Made by a program: the position numbers and the translations under genes. Shown here piece after piece: positions 42,851 to 51,872 of a DNA stretch of 64,000 bases. How positions within the stretch are numbered: position 1 is the first letter of the stretch; each line of letters begins with the position of its first letter. The notes beneath the pieces are model-generated. The model was not told where the DNA came from. It did not search any database and was given only the letters and a program-made list of their open reading frames with translations. This stretch comes from Catenulispora yoronensis (GTDB lineage Bacteria > Actinomycetota > Actinomycetes > Streptomycetales > Catenulisporaceae), in NCBI RefSeq assembly GCF_039531695.1, contig NZ_BAAAQN010000009.1, forward strand, positions 146,600-210,599. Direction: 5' to 3'.

Positions 42851-43218
42851 TCACCCTGCTTGCCGTCTCGGCCGCCTCCGCGGTCGGCGCCCCGGCCCGC
42901 TACCTGCTGGACAAGGCGGTCGCCGGTCGCCGGGCCTCCGCGCTGCCGCTGGGCACCATGGTCATCAACATCAGCGGCGCCTTCCTGCTCGGCCTGCTGA
43001 CCGGGCTTGCCGCGCACCACGGGCTGCCGAAGCCGGTGTTCCTGATGCTCGGCAGCGGTTTCTGCGGCGCCTACACGACCTTCTCCACGTTCTCCTACGA
43101 GACCATGCGGCTCGTGGAGGAGGGTTCGATCATGGAGGCGTCGGCGAACGTCATGATCAGCCTGGCGGCGGGGATGGCGGCGGCGGGGGCCGGGCTGGGT
43201 CTGGTGCTGTTGTTCTGA
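42847..43218 (+). CDS. crcB: Fluoride exporter FluC/CrcB, second copy
   Basis: 123 residues, minimal FluC length. Motifs: GAPARYLLDKAVA, GTMVINISGAFLLGLLTG, LGSGFCGAYTTFSTFSYET. It begins by ATGA overlap with the DUF190 gene. Compared with the upstream copy it lacks the long N-terminal segment and keeps the standard GFCGAYTTFSTF motif, fitting the complementary half of a heterodimeric channel. Last gene of the riboswitch-controlled operon. Confidence 0.95.
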   Translation: MITLLAVSAASAVGAPARYLLDKAVAGRRASALPLGTMVINISGAFLLGLLTGLAAHHGLPKPVFLMLGSGFCGAYTTFSTFSYETMRLVEEGSIMEASANVMISLAAGMAAAGAGLGLVLLF

Positions 43219-43224
43219 GCCGGG

Positions 43225-43242
43225 GCGCCGGCCCGCCGGCGC
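43225..43242. terminator. 7-bp hairpin between crcB and the LysR gene
   Basis: GCGCCGG and CCGGCGC flank CCCG seven bases after the second crcB stop and before the convergent LysR gene; it could serve both strands. No T-tract. Confidence 0.5.
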
Positions 43243-43265
43243 GTTCGGGTGGCCGGCGGCGGTGT

Positions 43266-44153
43266 TCACCCCACAGCCAGCTCGACGAACGACCGGAGCA
43301 GCGGGTTGGCGTCCCCGCTGCGCCAGGCCACCAGCAGCGGGCTCGGGGCCATGTCGAGCAGCGGGACGATCGTCAGGCCCTCGGCCGGTCCGGCGATGTG
43401 GCCGTCCGGGCCCGGCGCGCCCCCGAACGGCGCCAGCCCGACGATTCCGTCCCACAGCACCGCGCGGATGCACTCGTGCACCGTCCGCACCACCGGCCCC
43501 TCCTGGGTCCCGAGACTCCAGTAGCTGCTCCACAGCGCGTCCGTGCCCTCGGGGAAGCGGAACCAGCGCCGGTCGGCGAGGTCGGCCGCGCGCAGCTCTG
43601 CGCGGCCGGCCAAGGGATCGTCGGACCGGAGCACGACCCCGACCGGTTCGGACCGGATCAGCCGGGTGCTGATCCCGGTCCGGTCGAACGGGCCCCGGGT
43701 CACCGCGACGTCGACCATCCCGGCGCGCAGCCCCGCGGTCGGGTCGGTGAAATCGACCTCCACGACGCGCACCGCGACCCCCGGATGCCGCCGCCGGAAC
43801 GCGACCGCCAGCGAACCCGGCCCCGCCGCACTCCCTGCCGCGCTCCCCACCCGCTCGATGCTGTCCCCGAGCGTCCCGACGGTCAGCCCGCTCCCCGCCG
43901 CGGCGGCGACCCGCGCCGGAATCCGGTCGGCATGCGCCAGCAGCGCCAACGCCTCGTCGTAGAGCGCGGCCCCGGCCGTGGTGAGCACGACCCCGGCGGG
44001 AGTACGGTCCAGCAGCACGGCCCCGAGGTCCGCCTCCAGCCGCTGAACGGCACGCGTCAGCGGCGGCTGGGTCATATGCAGGCGCGCGGCGGCCCGGCCG
44101 AAGTGCCGTTCCTCGGCGACGGCCACGAAGTAGCGCAAGAGTCGCAAGTCCAT
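43266..44153 (-). CDS. LysR-family transcriptional regulator
   Basis: 295 residues. The N-terminal winged HTH is typical (MDLRLLRYFVAVAEERHFGR, then AAARLHMTQPPLTRAVQRLE), followed by a type 2 periplasmic-binding effector domain (GSLAVAFRRRHPGVAVRVVE; AGMVDVAVTRGP; GVVLRSDDPLAG). It is divergent from the metallo-beta-lactamase-fold gene with 142 bases between them, the usual layout for a LysR regulator and its target. An aromatic or small-molecule coinducer is likely but not identifiable. Confidence 0.93.
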   Translation of the reverse strand: MDLRLLRYFVAVAEERHFGRAAARLHMTQPPLTRAVQRLEADLGAVLLDRTPAGVVLTTAGAALYDEALALLAHADRIPARVAAAAGSGLTVGTLGDSIERVGSAAGSAAGPGSLAVAFRRRHPGVAVRVVEVDFTDPTAGLRAGMVDVAVTRGPFDRTGISTRLIRSEPVGVVLRSDDPLAGRAELRAADLADRRWFRFPEGTDALWSSYWSLGTQEGPVVRTVHECIRAVLWDGIVGLAPFGGAPGPDGHIAGPAEGLTIVPLLDMAPSPLLVAWRSGDANPLLRSFVELAVG

Positions 44154-44295
44154 CGTCCGGTCACGATACCCGGGCGGTATCGCGAGTGCTCAACGGGTAT
44201 TGGACGGTGGCTGTGCGGGGAGGGTGGACTGGGTGGGTCGGCTCGACGCCGCCCCCGATGCCTGACCTCCGAAACCTCTCCCCAAGGAGCCTCCC

Positions 44296-45204
44296 ATGGC
44301 CGAGTTCCAGTTGCCCGATCCCGAGGTGCGCACCGCCGGCGCCGAAGAACTGGCGCGCGACCTGGTGGTGGTCCCCAACCACAATGTCCAGCTGGTGCCG
44401 AACATCGGCGTCATCGGCGGCAGCCATTCCGTGCTGGTCGTCGACACCGGTCTGGGCACCGAGAACGCCGAGGAGGTCCTGGCCTTCGCTCGCGAATACG
44501 CCAAGGGCCGCAAGCTGTATCTGACCTCGACCCACTTCCATCCGGAGCACGCGTTCGGCGCGCACGTCTTCGCGGGCGAGGCCACGTATCTGGTGAACCG
44601 GGCGCAGGCCGAGGATCTGGACCACAAGGGCGCCGGCTACCTCGCGATGTTCCGCGGTCTGGCTCCGACCGTCGCCGAACGGCTCGCCGATGCCGAGATC
44701 CCCACTCCCGACGTCGTCTACGACCAGACCCACGACCTCGACCTCGGCGGCCGCATCGTTCAGCTCCGCGCCGTCGGCCGCGCCCACAGCAAGGGCGACC
44801 AGGTGGTCACCGTGTCCGACGCCGGGCTGCTGTTCACCGGCGACCTCGCCGAGACCGGCCAGTTCGCGATCTTCCCCTGGTTCCCGCCCCACGACACCGA
44901 CGTCAGTGGTCTGCGTTGGATCGAGGTCATGGCCGCGCTGGCGGCGTCCGCACCACGCGTGGTGGTGCCCGGCCACGGCGACGTCGGCGGCCCCGAGGTG
45001 CTGGAAGGGGTCCTGGCCTACTTGCGCGAACTGCGCGACGAGACCTGGAAGCGCCGCGACTCGGCGATGAATCAGGACACGATCATCGAAGAGGTGCGCG
45101 CGGTGTTGATCGAGCGGCATCCCGACTGGGCCGGCCGCGAGTGGATCGAGACCGGTGTCGCGTGCTTGTGCAGCGAGCACAGCCTCACCGGACAGGACAA
45201 CTAG
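44296..45204 (+). CDS. Metallo-beta-lactamase-fold hydrolase
   Basis: 302 residues from ATG 44296, behind AAGGAG. The zinc motif is THFHPEHAFGAH, that is HxHxEH rather than HxHxDH, so the second-metal Asp is Glu; GRAHSKGDQVV supplies the later His, TGDLAE the bridging Asp and VVPGHGD the last His. The chain is of normal length. Divergent from the LysR gene, which probably controls it, and convergent by a 4-base overlap with the following hydrolase (CTAG shared by both stops). Substrate unknown; related proteins include quorum-quenching and detoxifying hydrolases. Confidence 0.9.
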   Translation: MAEFQLPDPEVRTAGAEELARDLVVVPNHNVQLVPNIGVIGGSHSVLVVDTGLGTENAEEVLAFAREYAKGRKLYLTSTHFHPEHAFGAHVFAGEATYLVNRAQAEDLDHKGAGYLAMFRGLAPTVAERLADAEIPTPDVVYDQTHDLDLGGRIVQLRAVGRAHSKGDQVVTVSDAGLLFTGDLAETGQFAIFPWFPPHDTDVSGLRWIEVMAALAASAPRVVVPGHGDVGGPEVLEGVLAYLRELRDETWKRRDSAMNQDTIIEEVRAVLIERHPDWAGREWIETGVACLCSEHSLTGQDN

Positions 45205-45992
45205 GCGAAGAACTCGGCCAGCACCGGCCCGACCGCCTTCGGGTCGACTGCGTGCGTCTGGCCCGGCAGCGACTGGCGTCGGCCGCGCGGGCTGGCCTCG
45301 GCGATCAGCGCGGCGGGATCGCGCAGCTGGGCCGGGCTGTCCGCGCCGTCCAGGGCCAGTACCGGCACGGTGATCGAGGCGCAGACGTCGGTCGGGACCG
45401 CGCCGCCGTTCTCGTAGCCCAGCACCGCGTTGTCGTACGTGAGCGTCTTCGCGATCGCCGTGAACGCCGGCCACACCGGCGACTGGCGCATGCCGGCGAC
45501 CTGCTCGGCCGGCATGCCGACGAGCAGCATGAACAGCGCGGGCATGTCGTCCGGGCGGCCCTCGTCCAGGGCTTGGTGCAGGTCTGCGGTGTACTTCAGG
45601 CCGGCGGCGCGGTGCCAGTCCTGGGTGGTGTAGGGGGCCTCGTAGGCGACGACCTTCGCCACCCCGATGTTCGCGGCGGCGGCCAGCAGGGCCAGGGCGC
45701 CGCCGGAGGAGAAGCCGACCAGGCCCGCGACGCCGCCCGTCGCCTCGATCAGCGCGGCGATGTCCTCGACCTCGCGCTCCGGGGCGTAGGTGTCGGCGTC
45801 GCCGCTCTCGCCGCGACCCCGGCGGTCGTACGTGTAGACCGTGTAGTCGGAGTCCAGGCTCTCGGCGACGCCGCCGGCGGGGCCGAAGGCCCGGTGGCAC
45901 AGCGCGCCGTCGACGACGATGACGGCGGGCCCGCTGCCGGACTTGCTGTAGGCGATGCGAGTACCGTCCACGGAGGTGACGAAGCTGGTCAT
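45201..45992 (-). CDS. Alpha/beta hydrolase
   Basis: 263 residues from ATG at 45992, with AAAGGA upstream; the frame is open further but without a site. The nucleophile elbow is GFSSGG, preceded by the YDRRGRGESGD motif of this family and followed by a plausible acid in VLALDGADSP and a terminal His in PGQTHAV. The catalytic triad therefore looks complete. It is encoded opposite the metallo-beta-lactamase-fold gene, and the monooxygenase-like gene lies 95 bases upstream on the same strand. Confidence 0.9.
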   Translation of the reverse strand: MTSFVTSVDGTRIAYSKSGSGPAVIVVDGALCHRAFGPAGGVAESLDSDYTVYTYDRRGRGESGDADTYAPEREVEDIAALIEATGGVAGLVGFSSGGALALLAAAANIGVAKVVAYEAPYTTQDWHRAAGLKYTADLHQALDEGRPDDMPALFMLLVGMPAEQVAGMRQSPVWPAFTAIAKTLTYDNAVLGYENGGAVPTDVCASITVPVLALDGADSPAQLRDPAALIAEASPRGRRQSLPGQTHAVDPKAVGPVLAEFFA

Positions 45993-46087
45993 GGTGGAGT
46001 GGTCCTTTCCCGTCGGGGTCGTCAAAGGCTCAGACGGTTCAGGGACCCGAAACTCATCGCCATCGGCGACCTCATCGCCGGCCCCGA

Positions 46088-46423
46088 TCAGGGCAGCCCC
46101 AGCCCGAGGATGGCGCCGCCGTCGCCGCGCACGGCCGTCGTCTCCGTGATGTACGCCTCGACAACGCTCAGGATGTACGGCCGCACCTCGCGCAGCAGCG
46201 GCGCCAGATGCTCGCCGTCGCGGACCCCGCCGATCCGGTCGGAGTCCTCCGTCCACTCGATGCGCAGCACGTACGTCGCCGGGTCCCCGACTCCGCGCGC
46301 CAGCTCGTAGGCGAAGCACTGGTTGTTGCGTTCCAGCAGGTTGACGACGCCGCCGCGGACCACGGCCTCGAAAGCGTCGGCCCCGCTCGGCGGGACGATG
46401 AAGCGGACCGTCTCGATGTACAT
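46088..46423 (-). CDS. Small ABM-like (dimeric alpha-beta barrel) protein
   Basis: 111 residues from ATG at 46423 (MYIETVRFIVPPSGADAFEA). The pattern of a first beta strand, a helix with F..V...V, then NNQCFAYELARGVGDPATYV and IEWTEDSDR fits the antibiotic biosynthesis monooxygenase/heme-degrading-like barrel. Such domains act as dimers on small aromatic or heme-like substrates, or as stress proteins. It sits between two alpha/beta hydrolases on the same strand, perhaps one catabolic unit. Confidence 0.78.
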   Translation of the reverse strand: MYIETVRFIVPPSGADAFEAVVRGGVVNLLERNNQCFAYELARGVGDPATYVLRIEWTEDSDRIGGVRDGEHLAPLLREVRPYILSVVEAYITETTAVRGDGGAILGLGLP

Positions 46424-46554
46424 GGGCTGATCCCCAACCTCGTGCCGGTTACGGCTGGTGAGGCCGACGCTGCACGTCGTCGGCTCGTCCTCCAGTCTCC
46501 GGCGCCCGGCCGCACTGATCAAGGCGAATCGTGCGACATGGCGTTCAGCCGCTG

Positions 46555-47421
46555 TTAATGGGCCAGAAAGCGGATCAGCGCGCCATTCACGGTGTCGGCG
46601 TGCGTCCACACCAGCCCGTGCGGCGCTCCCTCCACCTCGCTGTAGCCGGCGTCGGGCAGCAGCTCGTGCAACGGACGGCTGGTGGCCTCGATCGGCAGGA
46701 CGCGGTCCTCCGTGCCGTGCATGATCAGCGTCGGCAGGCCGAGGGCGGCCAGCGCGGCCACGTCCTCGCGGAAGTCGGTGATCCAGGTCGGGATCGCCGC
46801 GGCGCAGGTGCGGGCCGGCAGCGCGGTGGCCACCGGGGTCCAGGTCTTGATCGCGGCCTCCGTCTCGGCTCCTGTCTCGGTCTCCGTCTCGGCCCCTGTC
46901 CCGCTCCCCGAGCCCGCGAACATGTCGCCGACCAGCGCCGTGAGGAAGCCGACCGGGTCCGCCCGGGCCTCGGCGATCTTCAGGTCGAAGTAGGCGAGGT
47001 CCATCCCGTTCGGCGACTGTTCGGTCCGCAGCAGGAACGGTGGCAGCGGCGCGAGCAGCACCGCACCGCTGACGCGTGCCGAACCGTAGTTCCGCAGATA
47101 GCGGACCACCTCCCCGCTGCCCATCGCGTAGCCGACCAGGACCGCGTCGGTCAGGTCCAGGGTGGTGAGCACTGCGTCCAGATCGGCGGCGAACGTGTCG
47201 AAATCGGCACCGTCCACGGACGCCGTCGACCGGCCGAAGCCGCGCCGGTCGTGGGCGACGGCCCGGTGCCCGGCCGCCACCAGCGCCGGGATCTGCCGCT
47301 CCCAGAACCGCGCGTCGAGGGGATAGCCGTGGACCAGCACGACCGGGCGGCCGGTCCCGTGGTCCTCGACGTGCAGGACGGCCGGCGCGGCGTGGTCGTG
47401 AGCGGCTGTGATGTTGGGCAT
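46555..47421 (-). CDS. Alpha/beta hydrolase of the haloperoxidase-like group without nucleophile serine
   Basis: 288 residues. It follows the haloperoxidase/esterase subfamily: RPVVLVHGYPLDARFWERQI, VAHDRRGFGRS, PTLIMHGTEDRVLP and EGAPHGLVWTHAD. The elbow that should read GfSmGgGE reads GYAMGSGE, so the nucleophile Ser is Ala (codon GCG). A Ser/Gly/Thr/Glu repeat insert (about residues 170-190) interrupts the cap region. The remaining acid (Asp) and His are present. Unless another residue substitutes, it should not act as a normal serine hydrolase. Start at 47421. Confidence 0.82.
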   Translation of the reverse strand: MPNITAAHDHAAPAVLHVEDHGTGRPVVLVHGYPLDARFWERQIPALVAAGHRAVAHDRRGFGRSTASVDGADFDTFAADLDAVLTTLDLTDAVLVGYAMGSGEVVRYLRNYGSARVSGAVLLAPLPPFLLRTEQSPNGMDLAYFDLKIAEARADPVGFLTALVGDMFAGSGSGTGAETETETGAETEAAIKTWTPVATALPARTCAAAIPTWITDFREDVAALAALGLPTLIMHGTEDRVLPIEATSRPLHELLPDAGYSEVEGAPHGLVWTHADTVNGALIRFLAH

Positions 47422-47656
47422 AGCGGTCCCCGAGTCGGCAACGGCGGGCGCCGCGTTCCGGCGCCACGCTTTTCACCCTGGCCGCCCTGCTCGCGACGCG
47501 ATATCGGTCATCCGACTGCCGCTGCCCCGTTTGCCCCGGCGCCGCCGGTCACTCTCCGCGACAATCGCTGACCACGGCTCCTGGTTATTCTCGGATCCGT
47601 ACTGCACGATGAAGATCGGCAGCCGGATCACGCGAGCGAAGCGAGGCGCGAAGTCG

Positions 47657-50560
47657 ATGGAGGACAGCCGGTCGTCGGGCGCCGCCTCGCCCATCGTCGG
47701 CCGCACCCACGACGTGCGACGCCTGCGCGAACTCCTCGGCCCCGGCACCCGCCACGGCACGCAGATCGTCGGCGAGGCCGGGGTCGGCAAGACCACGCTG
47801 CTGGACGCGGTCGCCGCGGCGGCGGCCGACTCCGGGACGCGGGTGCTGCGCGCCGACGGCGCCGAGTTCGAGGCCGACGTCGCCTACGCCGCGCTGCACC
47901 AGATCCTCCTGCCGGTCCTGGACCATCTCGACGAGCTGTCCGCGGAGTACCGGCAGGCGCTGGAGGTGGCGCTCGGCTTCGGCCCCGGTCCGGCCCCGGA
48001 CCGGCTGCTGGTGGTCAACGCGGTGCAGGCGCTGCTGGGGCGGGTCGCGGCGGACGCGCCGGTGCTGCTGGTCGTCGACGACCTGCCGTGGCTGGACCGG
48101 GCCAGCGCCGTCGTGCTGGGCTTCGTCGCGCGGCGGCTGGCCGGCCGCCCGATCAGCTTCCTGGCCGCCTCCCGGACCGGCTCGCCGGGCGTGCTCGACC
48201 GCGGACTCGTCGAGTTCGAGCTGGCGCCGCTGGACGACGACTCCGCGCACCTGCTGCTCGGGGCGCGGTTCCCGGGGCTGGCGGCGAAGGTGCGGGCCCG
48301 GATCGTCGCCGAGGCCCGGGGCAACCCGCTGGCGCTGCTGGAGCTGCCGGCCGAGCTGACGGCGCCGCAGCGGTCGGCGACCGAGGACCTGCCCGTGGTG
48401 CTGTCGCTGGGGGAGCGGACCCGGGCCCTGTACGTGACACGGGTGACCGCGCTCCCCGAGGCCGGCCGCCGGCTGCTGCTGCTCGCCGCGCTGGCCGACA
48501 GCGCGGAAATCAGTGTGTTGCGGTTGGCGGCGCTGCACGCGATAACGCCGGACCAGGATCAGGACCAGGACTATGACTCCGGTTCCGGTTCCGGTTCCCG
48601 CTCCGGCTTCGACCCCGCCCCGGACCCCGCCCCCGACTCCGACCCCGGTGCCGGCGTGCTGGCCGGGCTCGCCGCGGCCGAGCAGGACCGCCTGGTCCGC
48701 GTCGACTCCGCGACCCGCCGCATCGTCTTCCGGCACCCGCTGATCCGCTCCGCGGTCGTGGACGTCTCCACGATCGACGACCGCCGGCGCGCGCATCTGG
48801 CCTTGGCGGCGGCGTGCATCGACCGGCCGGAGGTCCGGGCCTGGCACCTAGCCGAGGCGGCCTTCGAACCGGACGAGGAAGTCGCGCAGCTGTTGCAGGA
48901 GGCCGCGCACTCGGTGCTGCGGCGCGGCGACACGATCGGCGCCGTGGCCGGCCTGATCCGGGCCGCGGACCTGAGCCCGGACGTGCGCGACCGCAGCCGC
49001 CGCCTCTCCGAGGCCGCCTACGTCGGCGCCGAGGCGACCGGCGACCTGGCCAAGGCCTCGGATCTGCTGAAACGGGCGCAGGGCGTCCTCGGCGTCGAGA
49101 TCCCCGACGGCGGCACCAGCGGCCCGCTCTACGCGGCCGCCGCCGCGGTGTACGTCCTACTCAACAGCGACGCCGACCTGGACACCGTCTACCGGCTGCT
49201 GGTCGGCGCGATCGAGGCCGCCGGACCGGACTACGACGCCGACAACAAGGCCCTGATCGACGCCCTGCACACGCTGCTGCTGGTGACCTGGTGGAGCGGC
49301 CGCGACGACTGGTGGGAGCCCCTGCTGTCCACGGTCGCCAGACTGACGCCGGCGCCGCCGCCGGTCCTCGGCCTGGTGGCCCGGACGTTCCCGGACCCGG
49401 CCCGCACCGCGCTGGCGGCCCTGCCGGACCTGCCCGAGGTCTGGGGCATCCTGCGGGAGAACCCTGATTCCATTACCCTGGTCCGGGGCGCCACCGCGAC
49501 CGTCTACCTGGACCGGGTCGGCGAGATCCGCGACCTGCTGTGGGACGTGGTGCGCTCCGGCCGCGAAGGCGGCGGTCCGCCCCGGCGCCATCTCGGGGCC
49601 CTGATGCACCTGTGCATGGAGGACTTCATCACCGGTGAATGGGACGAGGCGCAGCAACTCGTCGAAGAGGGGATGGTGGTCTGCGGGGCCGGATACCCGT
49701 TCTTCCACCACTACTTCCAGTTCAACCAGGTGCTATTGCACGCGGTGCGCGGCGAGTCCGAGGCCGGGAACGCATTGGCCGAGGTGATGATCCGCTGGGC
49801 GACGCTGCGCGGCGTGGGCTCGGCGGCGGCGTTCGCCTACCAGGCGCGGACGCTGGTGTGCTTGGGCAGCGGCGACTACGAGGCGGCGTATCAGCACGCC
49901 ACGGCACTGACGCCGCCCGGGACGCTGGCCCGCTACACGCCGCACGCGCTGTGGGGCATCTACGACCTCGTAGAAGCGGCCATGCGTACCGGGCGCGCGG
50001 AACAGGCGGCCGCACATGTGCAGGCGGCGCGGGACTTGAAGATCGACCAGCTCTCCGACCGCTACCAGATGCTTGTGGCCGGGGCCGCGGGCCTGTGCGC
50101 GCCCGACGACGAGGCGATCGCGTTGTTCCGGGAAGCGCTGGCCGCCCCCGGCGCGGACCGGTGGATCTTCGAGGCGGCGCGGATCCGTCTCGCGCTCGGC
50201 GAGCGGCTGCGCCGGACGGCGGCGAAGGGCGAGGCGCGCGAGCCGCTGACGGCCGCGCTGGAGGCGTTCGACCGGTTGGGCGCCGTGCCGTGGGCGGAGC
50301 GGGCCCGGAAGGAGCTGCGGGCCTCGGGGCAGGCGACGGGGCCGATTGCCACGACGATGCCGTTGTCGCCGCAGGAGTTGGAGATCGCGCGGCTGGCCGC
50401 GACGGGGCTGACGAACAAGCAGATCGGTGAGCGGTTGTTCCTGTCGCATCGGACGGTGGGAGCCCACCTGTATCAGGTGTTTCCGAAGCTGGGGATCACC
50501 AAGCGCGCGGCACTGCGGGACGCGCTGACGGCGTTGGCAGCTTTGGACGATGAAGCGTGA
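47657..50560 (+). CDS. LuxR-family transcriptional regulator with AAA ATPase domain (LAL type)
   Basis: 967 residues from ATG 47657, chosen because the conserved IVGRTHDVRRLRELL block begins right after it; ATG 47609 is possible. Walker A is GEAGVGKT (39-46), Walker B is VLLVVDDLPWLD, and a Asp/Gln/Ser/Gly-rich insert (about 295-330) precedes a long TPR-like region. The C-terminal HTH is canonical: LSPQELEIARLAATGLTNKQ, then IGERLFLSHRTVGAHL. It is divergent from the hydrolase gene at 47421, with 235 bases between. A strong terminator follows. Confidence 0.92.
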   Translation: MEDSRSSGAASPIVGRTHDVRRLRELLGPGTRHGTQIVGEAGVGKTTLLDAVAAAAADSGTRVLRADGAEFEADVAYAALHQILLPVLDHLDELSAEYRQALEVALGFGPGPAPDRLLVVNAVQALLGRVAADAPVLLVVDDLPWLDRASAVVLGFVARRLAGRPISFLAASRTGSPGVLDRGLVEFELAPLDDDSAHLLLGARFPGLAAKVRARIVAEARGNPLALLELPAELTAPQRSATEDLPVVLSLGERTRALYVTRVTALPEAGRRLLLLAALADSAEISVLRLAALHAITPDQDQDQDYDSGSGSGSRSGFDPAPDPAPDSDPGAGVLAGLAAAEQDRLVRVDSATRRIVFRHPLIRSAVVDVSTIDDRRRAHLALAAACIDRPEVRAWHLAEAAFEPDEEVAQLLQEAAHSVLRRGDTIGAVAGLIRAADLSPDVRDRSRRLSEAAYVGAEATGDLAKASDLLKRAQGVLGVEIPDGGTSGPLYAAAAAVYVLLNSDADLDTVYRLLVGAIEAAGPDYDADNKALIDALHTLLLVTWWSGRDDWWEPLLSTVARLTPAPPPVLGLVARTFPDPARTALAALPDLPEVWGILRENPDSITLVRGATATVYLDRVGEIRDLLWDVVRSGREGGGPPRRHLGALMHLCMEDFITGEWDEAQQLVEEGMVVCGAGYPFFHHYFQFNQVLLHAVRGESEAGNALAEVMIRWATLRGVGSAAAFAYQARTLVCLGSGDYEAAYQHATALTPPGTLARYTPHALWGIYDLVEAAMRTGRAEQAAAHVQAARDLKIDQLSDRYQMLVAGAAGLCAPDDEAIALFREALAAPGADRWIFEAARIRLALGERLRRTAAKGEAREPLTAALEAFDRLGAVPWAERARKELRASGQATGPIATTMPLSPQELEIARLAATGLTNKQIGERLFLSHRTVGAHLYQVFPKLGITKRAALRDALTALAALDDEA

Positions 50561-50581
50561 TGGAGCCTGAAGTGGGCTGAC

Positions 50582-50611
50582 AAGGCGGTCGGCGCGTTCG
50601 CCGGCCGCCTT
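50582..50611 (+). terminator. 13-bp hairpin with short T run, terminator of the LuxR gene
   Basis: AAGGCGGTCGGCG (50582-50594) pairs with CGCCGGCCGCCTT (50599-50611; one G-T pair) around CGTT, 21 bases after the stop, and is followed by TT. It can also serve the convergent hydrolase gene. Confidence 0.8.
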
Positions 50612-50700
50612 TCCAGGAGCCTGGCCGCCTCAGCCGGTCCACGGCCGGGCTGTCGGTTCCCGGATAGCTGCATGACGTGTCTCCTGGAAGACGACCCCGG

Positions 50701-51360
50701 TCACGGCTTCCACCGTCCCGCCGCGGCCAGCCGATCCGGCGCCGCGTAGAGCTCTGCCCAGTCCAGGACGTCGTCGGCGAGCTGCTCCCAGCCGGGGCTG
50801 CGCAGTGCGTGATGGCACGCCCCGGGGTACTCCAAGTATCCGGCCGGCGCGTCCGACTCCTGATAACGGAGCGCCGTGGCCTCCACCAACTCGGACGGCA
50901 CGTTGAAGTCCAGTCCAGCTCCCACCAGCAGCAGCGGCGCCCGGTTGCCCGAGCTGTAGTCGACGCCCGGCAGCTCGGCCCGCCGTCCGACCCGGGCCGC
51001 GAATCCGAATCCCCGGGCCCGCCGCTCCGTGGCCGGCGGCGCGCTGATCGCCACGCCGGCGGCCCCGAACCCGCGGTCCAGGAGCAGTTGCACGACTTCC
51101 CCGCCGAAGCAGTGCCCGATCAGGATCGGCGGCTTCGGCACCGTCATCAGGAGCCGCTCGTAGTAGGTGATGATCGTCGACGCCGTTCCGGCGTCCCGGG
51201 GAGACAGGCAGTCGTCGGTGCTGGCTTCGTCCGGCACGCCGGTCGCGATCACGCAGTATCCGCGCGCTGTGTACCGGGACATCCAGTGCTCCCAGCTGAG
51301 CGGCTTCACGCACGTCCCGTGGATCAGCACCACGGTGTCGGCGTGTTCGAGGGTGCTCAT
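50701..51360 (-). CDS. Alpha/beta hydrolase with cysteine at the nucleophile elbow
   Basis: 219 residues from ATG at 51360, one base of which is shared with the WhiB stop (TGATG). The first strand and oxyanion motif are VVLIHGTCVKPLSWEHWM. The elbow is GHCFGGE, so the nucleophile would be Cys, as in dienelactone hydrolases (GxCxGG). The acid is probably Asp in LLVGAGLDFNVP and the His lies in PGACHHAL. Translationally coupled to the WhiB regulator gene, which suggests a redox-linked or stress-linked function. Confidence 0.85.
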   Translation of the reverse strand: MSTLEHADTVVLIHGTCVKPLSWEHWMSRYTARGYCVIATGVPDEASTDDCLSPRDAGTASTIITYYERLLMTVPKPPILIGHCFGGEVVQLLLDRGFGAAGVAISAPPATERRARGFGFAARVGRRAELPGVDYSSGNRAPLLLVGAGLDFNVPSELVEATALRYQESDAPAGYLEYPGACHHALRSPGWEQLADDVLDWAELYAAPDRLAAAGRWKP

Positions 51361-51692
51361 CAGGCCGCCTCGGCGCGGCGGCCGGTGACGTGGTGCGCGG
51401 CGATGCTCCGCGCACTTCCGGCCCGCGGACGTCTCAGCATCGCGATGCGCTCCTGGTCGGTCGTTCCGCCCCAGATCCCATATTCTTCTCCGATCGACAG
51501 CGCGAATCGCGCACACTCCTCGCGCACCGGGCACTCCGCGCAGATCGCGCGGGCGATCTGCTCCCGCTGTCGCCGAGCTTCTCCGCGCTCTCCGGCCGGC
51601 GAGAAGAAGCGCGCGCTGTCGATGCCCCGACAAGCCGCCGACTCCTGCCACTCCCACAGCGCGGCGATTGGCCGCGGCCCTGAACCGTTCAC
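51360..51692 (-). CDS. WhiB-family Fe-S transcriptional regulator
   Basis: 110 residues from GTG at 51692, with AGGAGG eight bases upstream. The four cluster cysteines are in the standard order (SAACRG, ICAECPVREEC), followed by the GIWGGTTDQER turn and a basic C-terminus that contacts DNA. Length is normal. WhiB proteins bind sigma factor region 4 and use a 4Fe-4S cluster as redox or NO sensor. It is coupled to the downstream Cys-type hydrolase. An inverted repeat (CGCCGAG, two bases, CTCGGCG; 51713-51728) lies just ahead of the ribosome-binding site and may be an operator. Confidence 0.95.
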   Translation of the reverse strand: MNGSGPRPIAALWEWQESAACRGIDSARFFSPAGERGEARRQREQIARAICAECPVREECARFALSIGEEYGIWGGTTDQERIAMLRRPRAGSARSIAAHHVTGRRAEAA

Positions 51693-51802
51693 CGTCGTGA
51701 CCTCCTCACAAACGCCGAGGGCTCGGCGCGATATTCACGCTAAGAGGGGGCGACGGTGCAGGGCTTCCGTCATATGACTCGCCGACATTCTCGGCGTCTA
51801 CT

Positions 51803-51836
51803 GCACTGCCCGGGGCGGCGGTGCCCCGGGCAGTGC
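51803..51836 (-). terminator. Perfect 14-bp hairpin after the FAD oxidoreductase gene
   Basis: GCACTGCCCGGGGC (51803-51816) and its exact complement (51823-51836) flank a 6-base loop, 36 bases downstream of the minus-strand stop at 51873. Confidence 0.8.
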
Positions 51837-51872
51837 GGGGTACGGCGGTCCGACTGGCGGGTGTTCGAGCCC

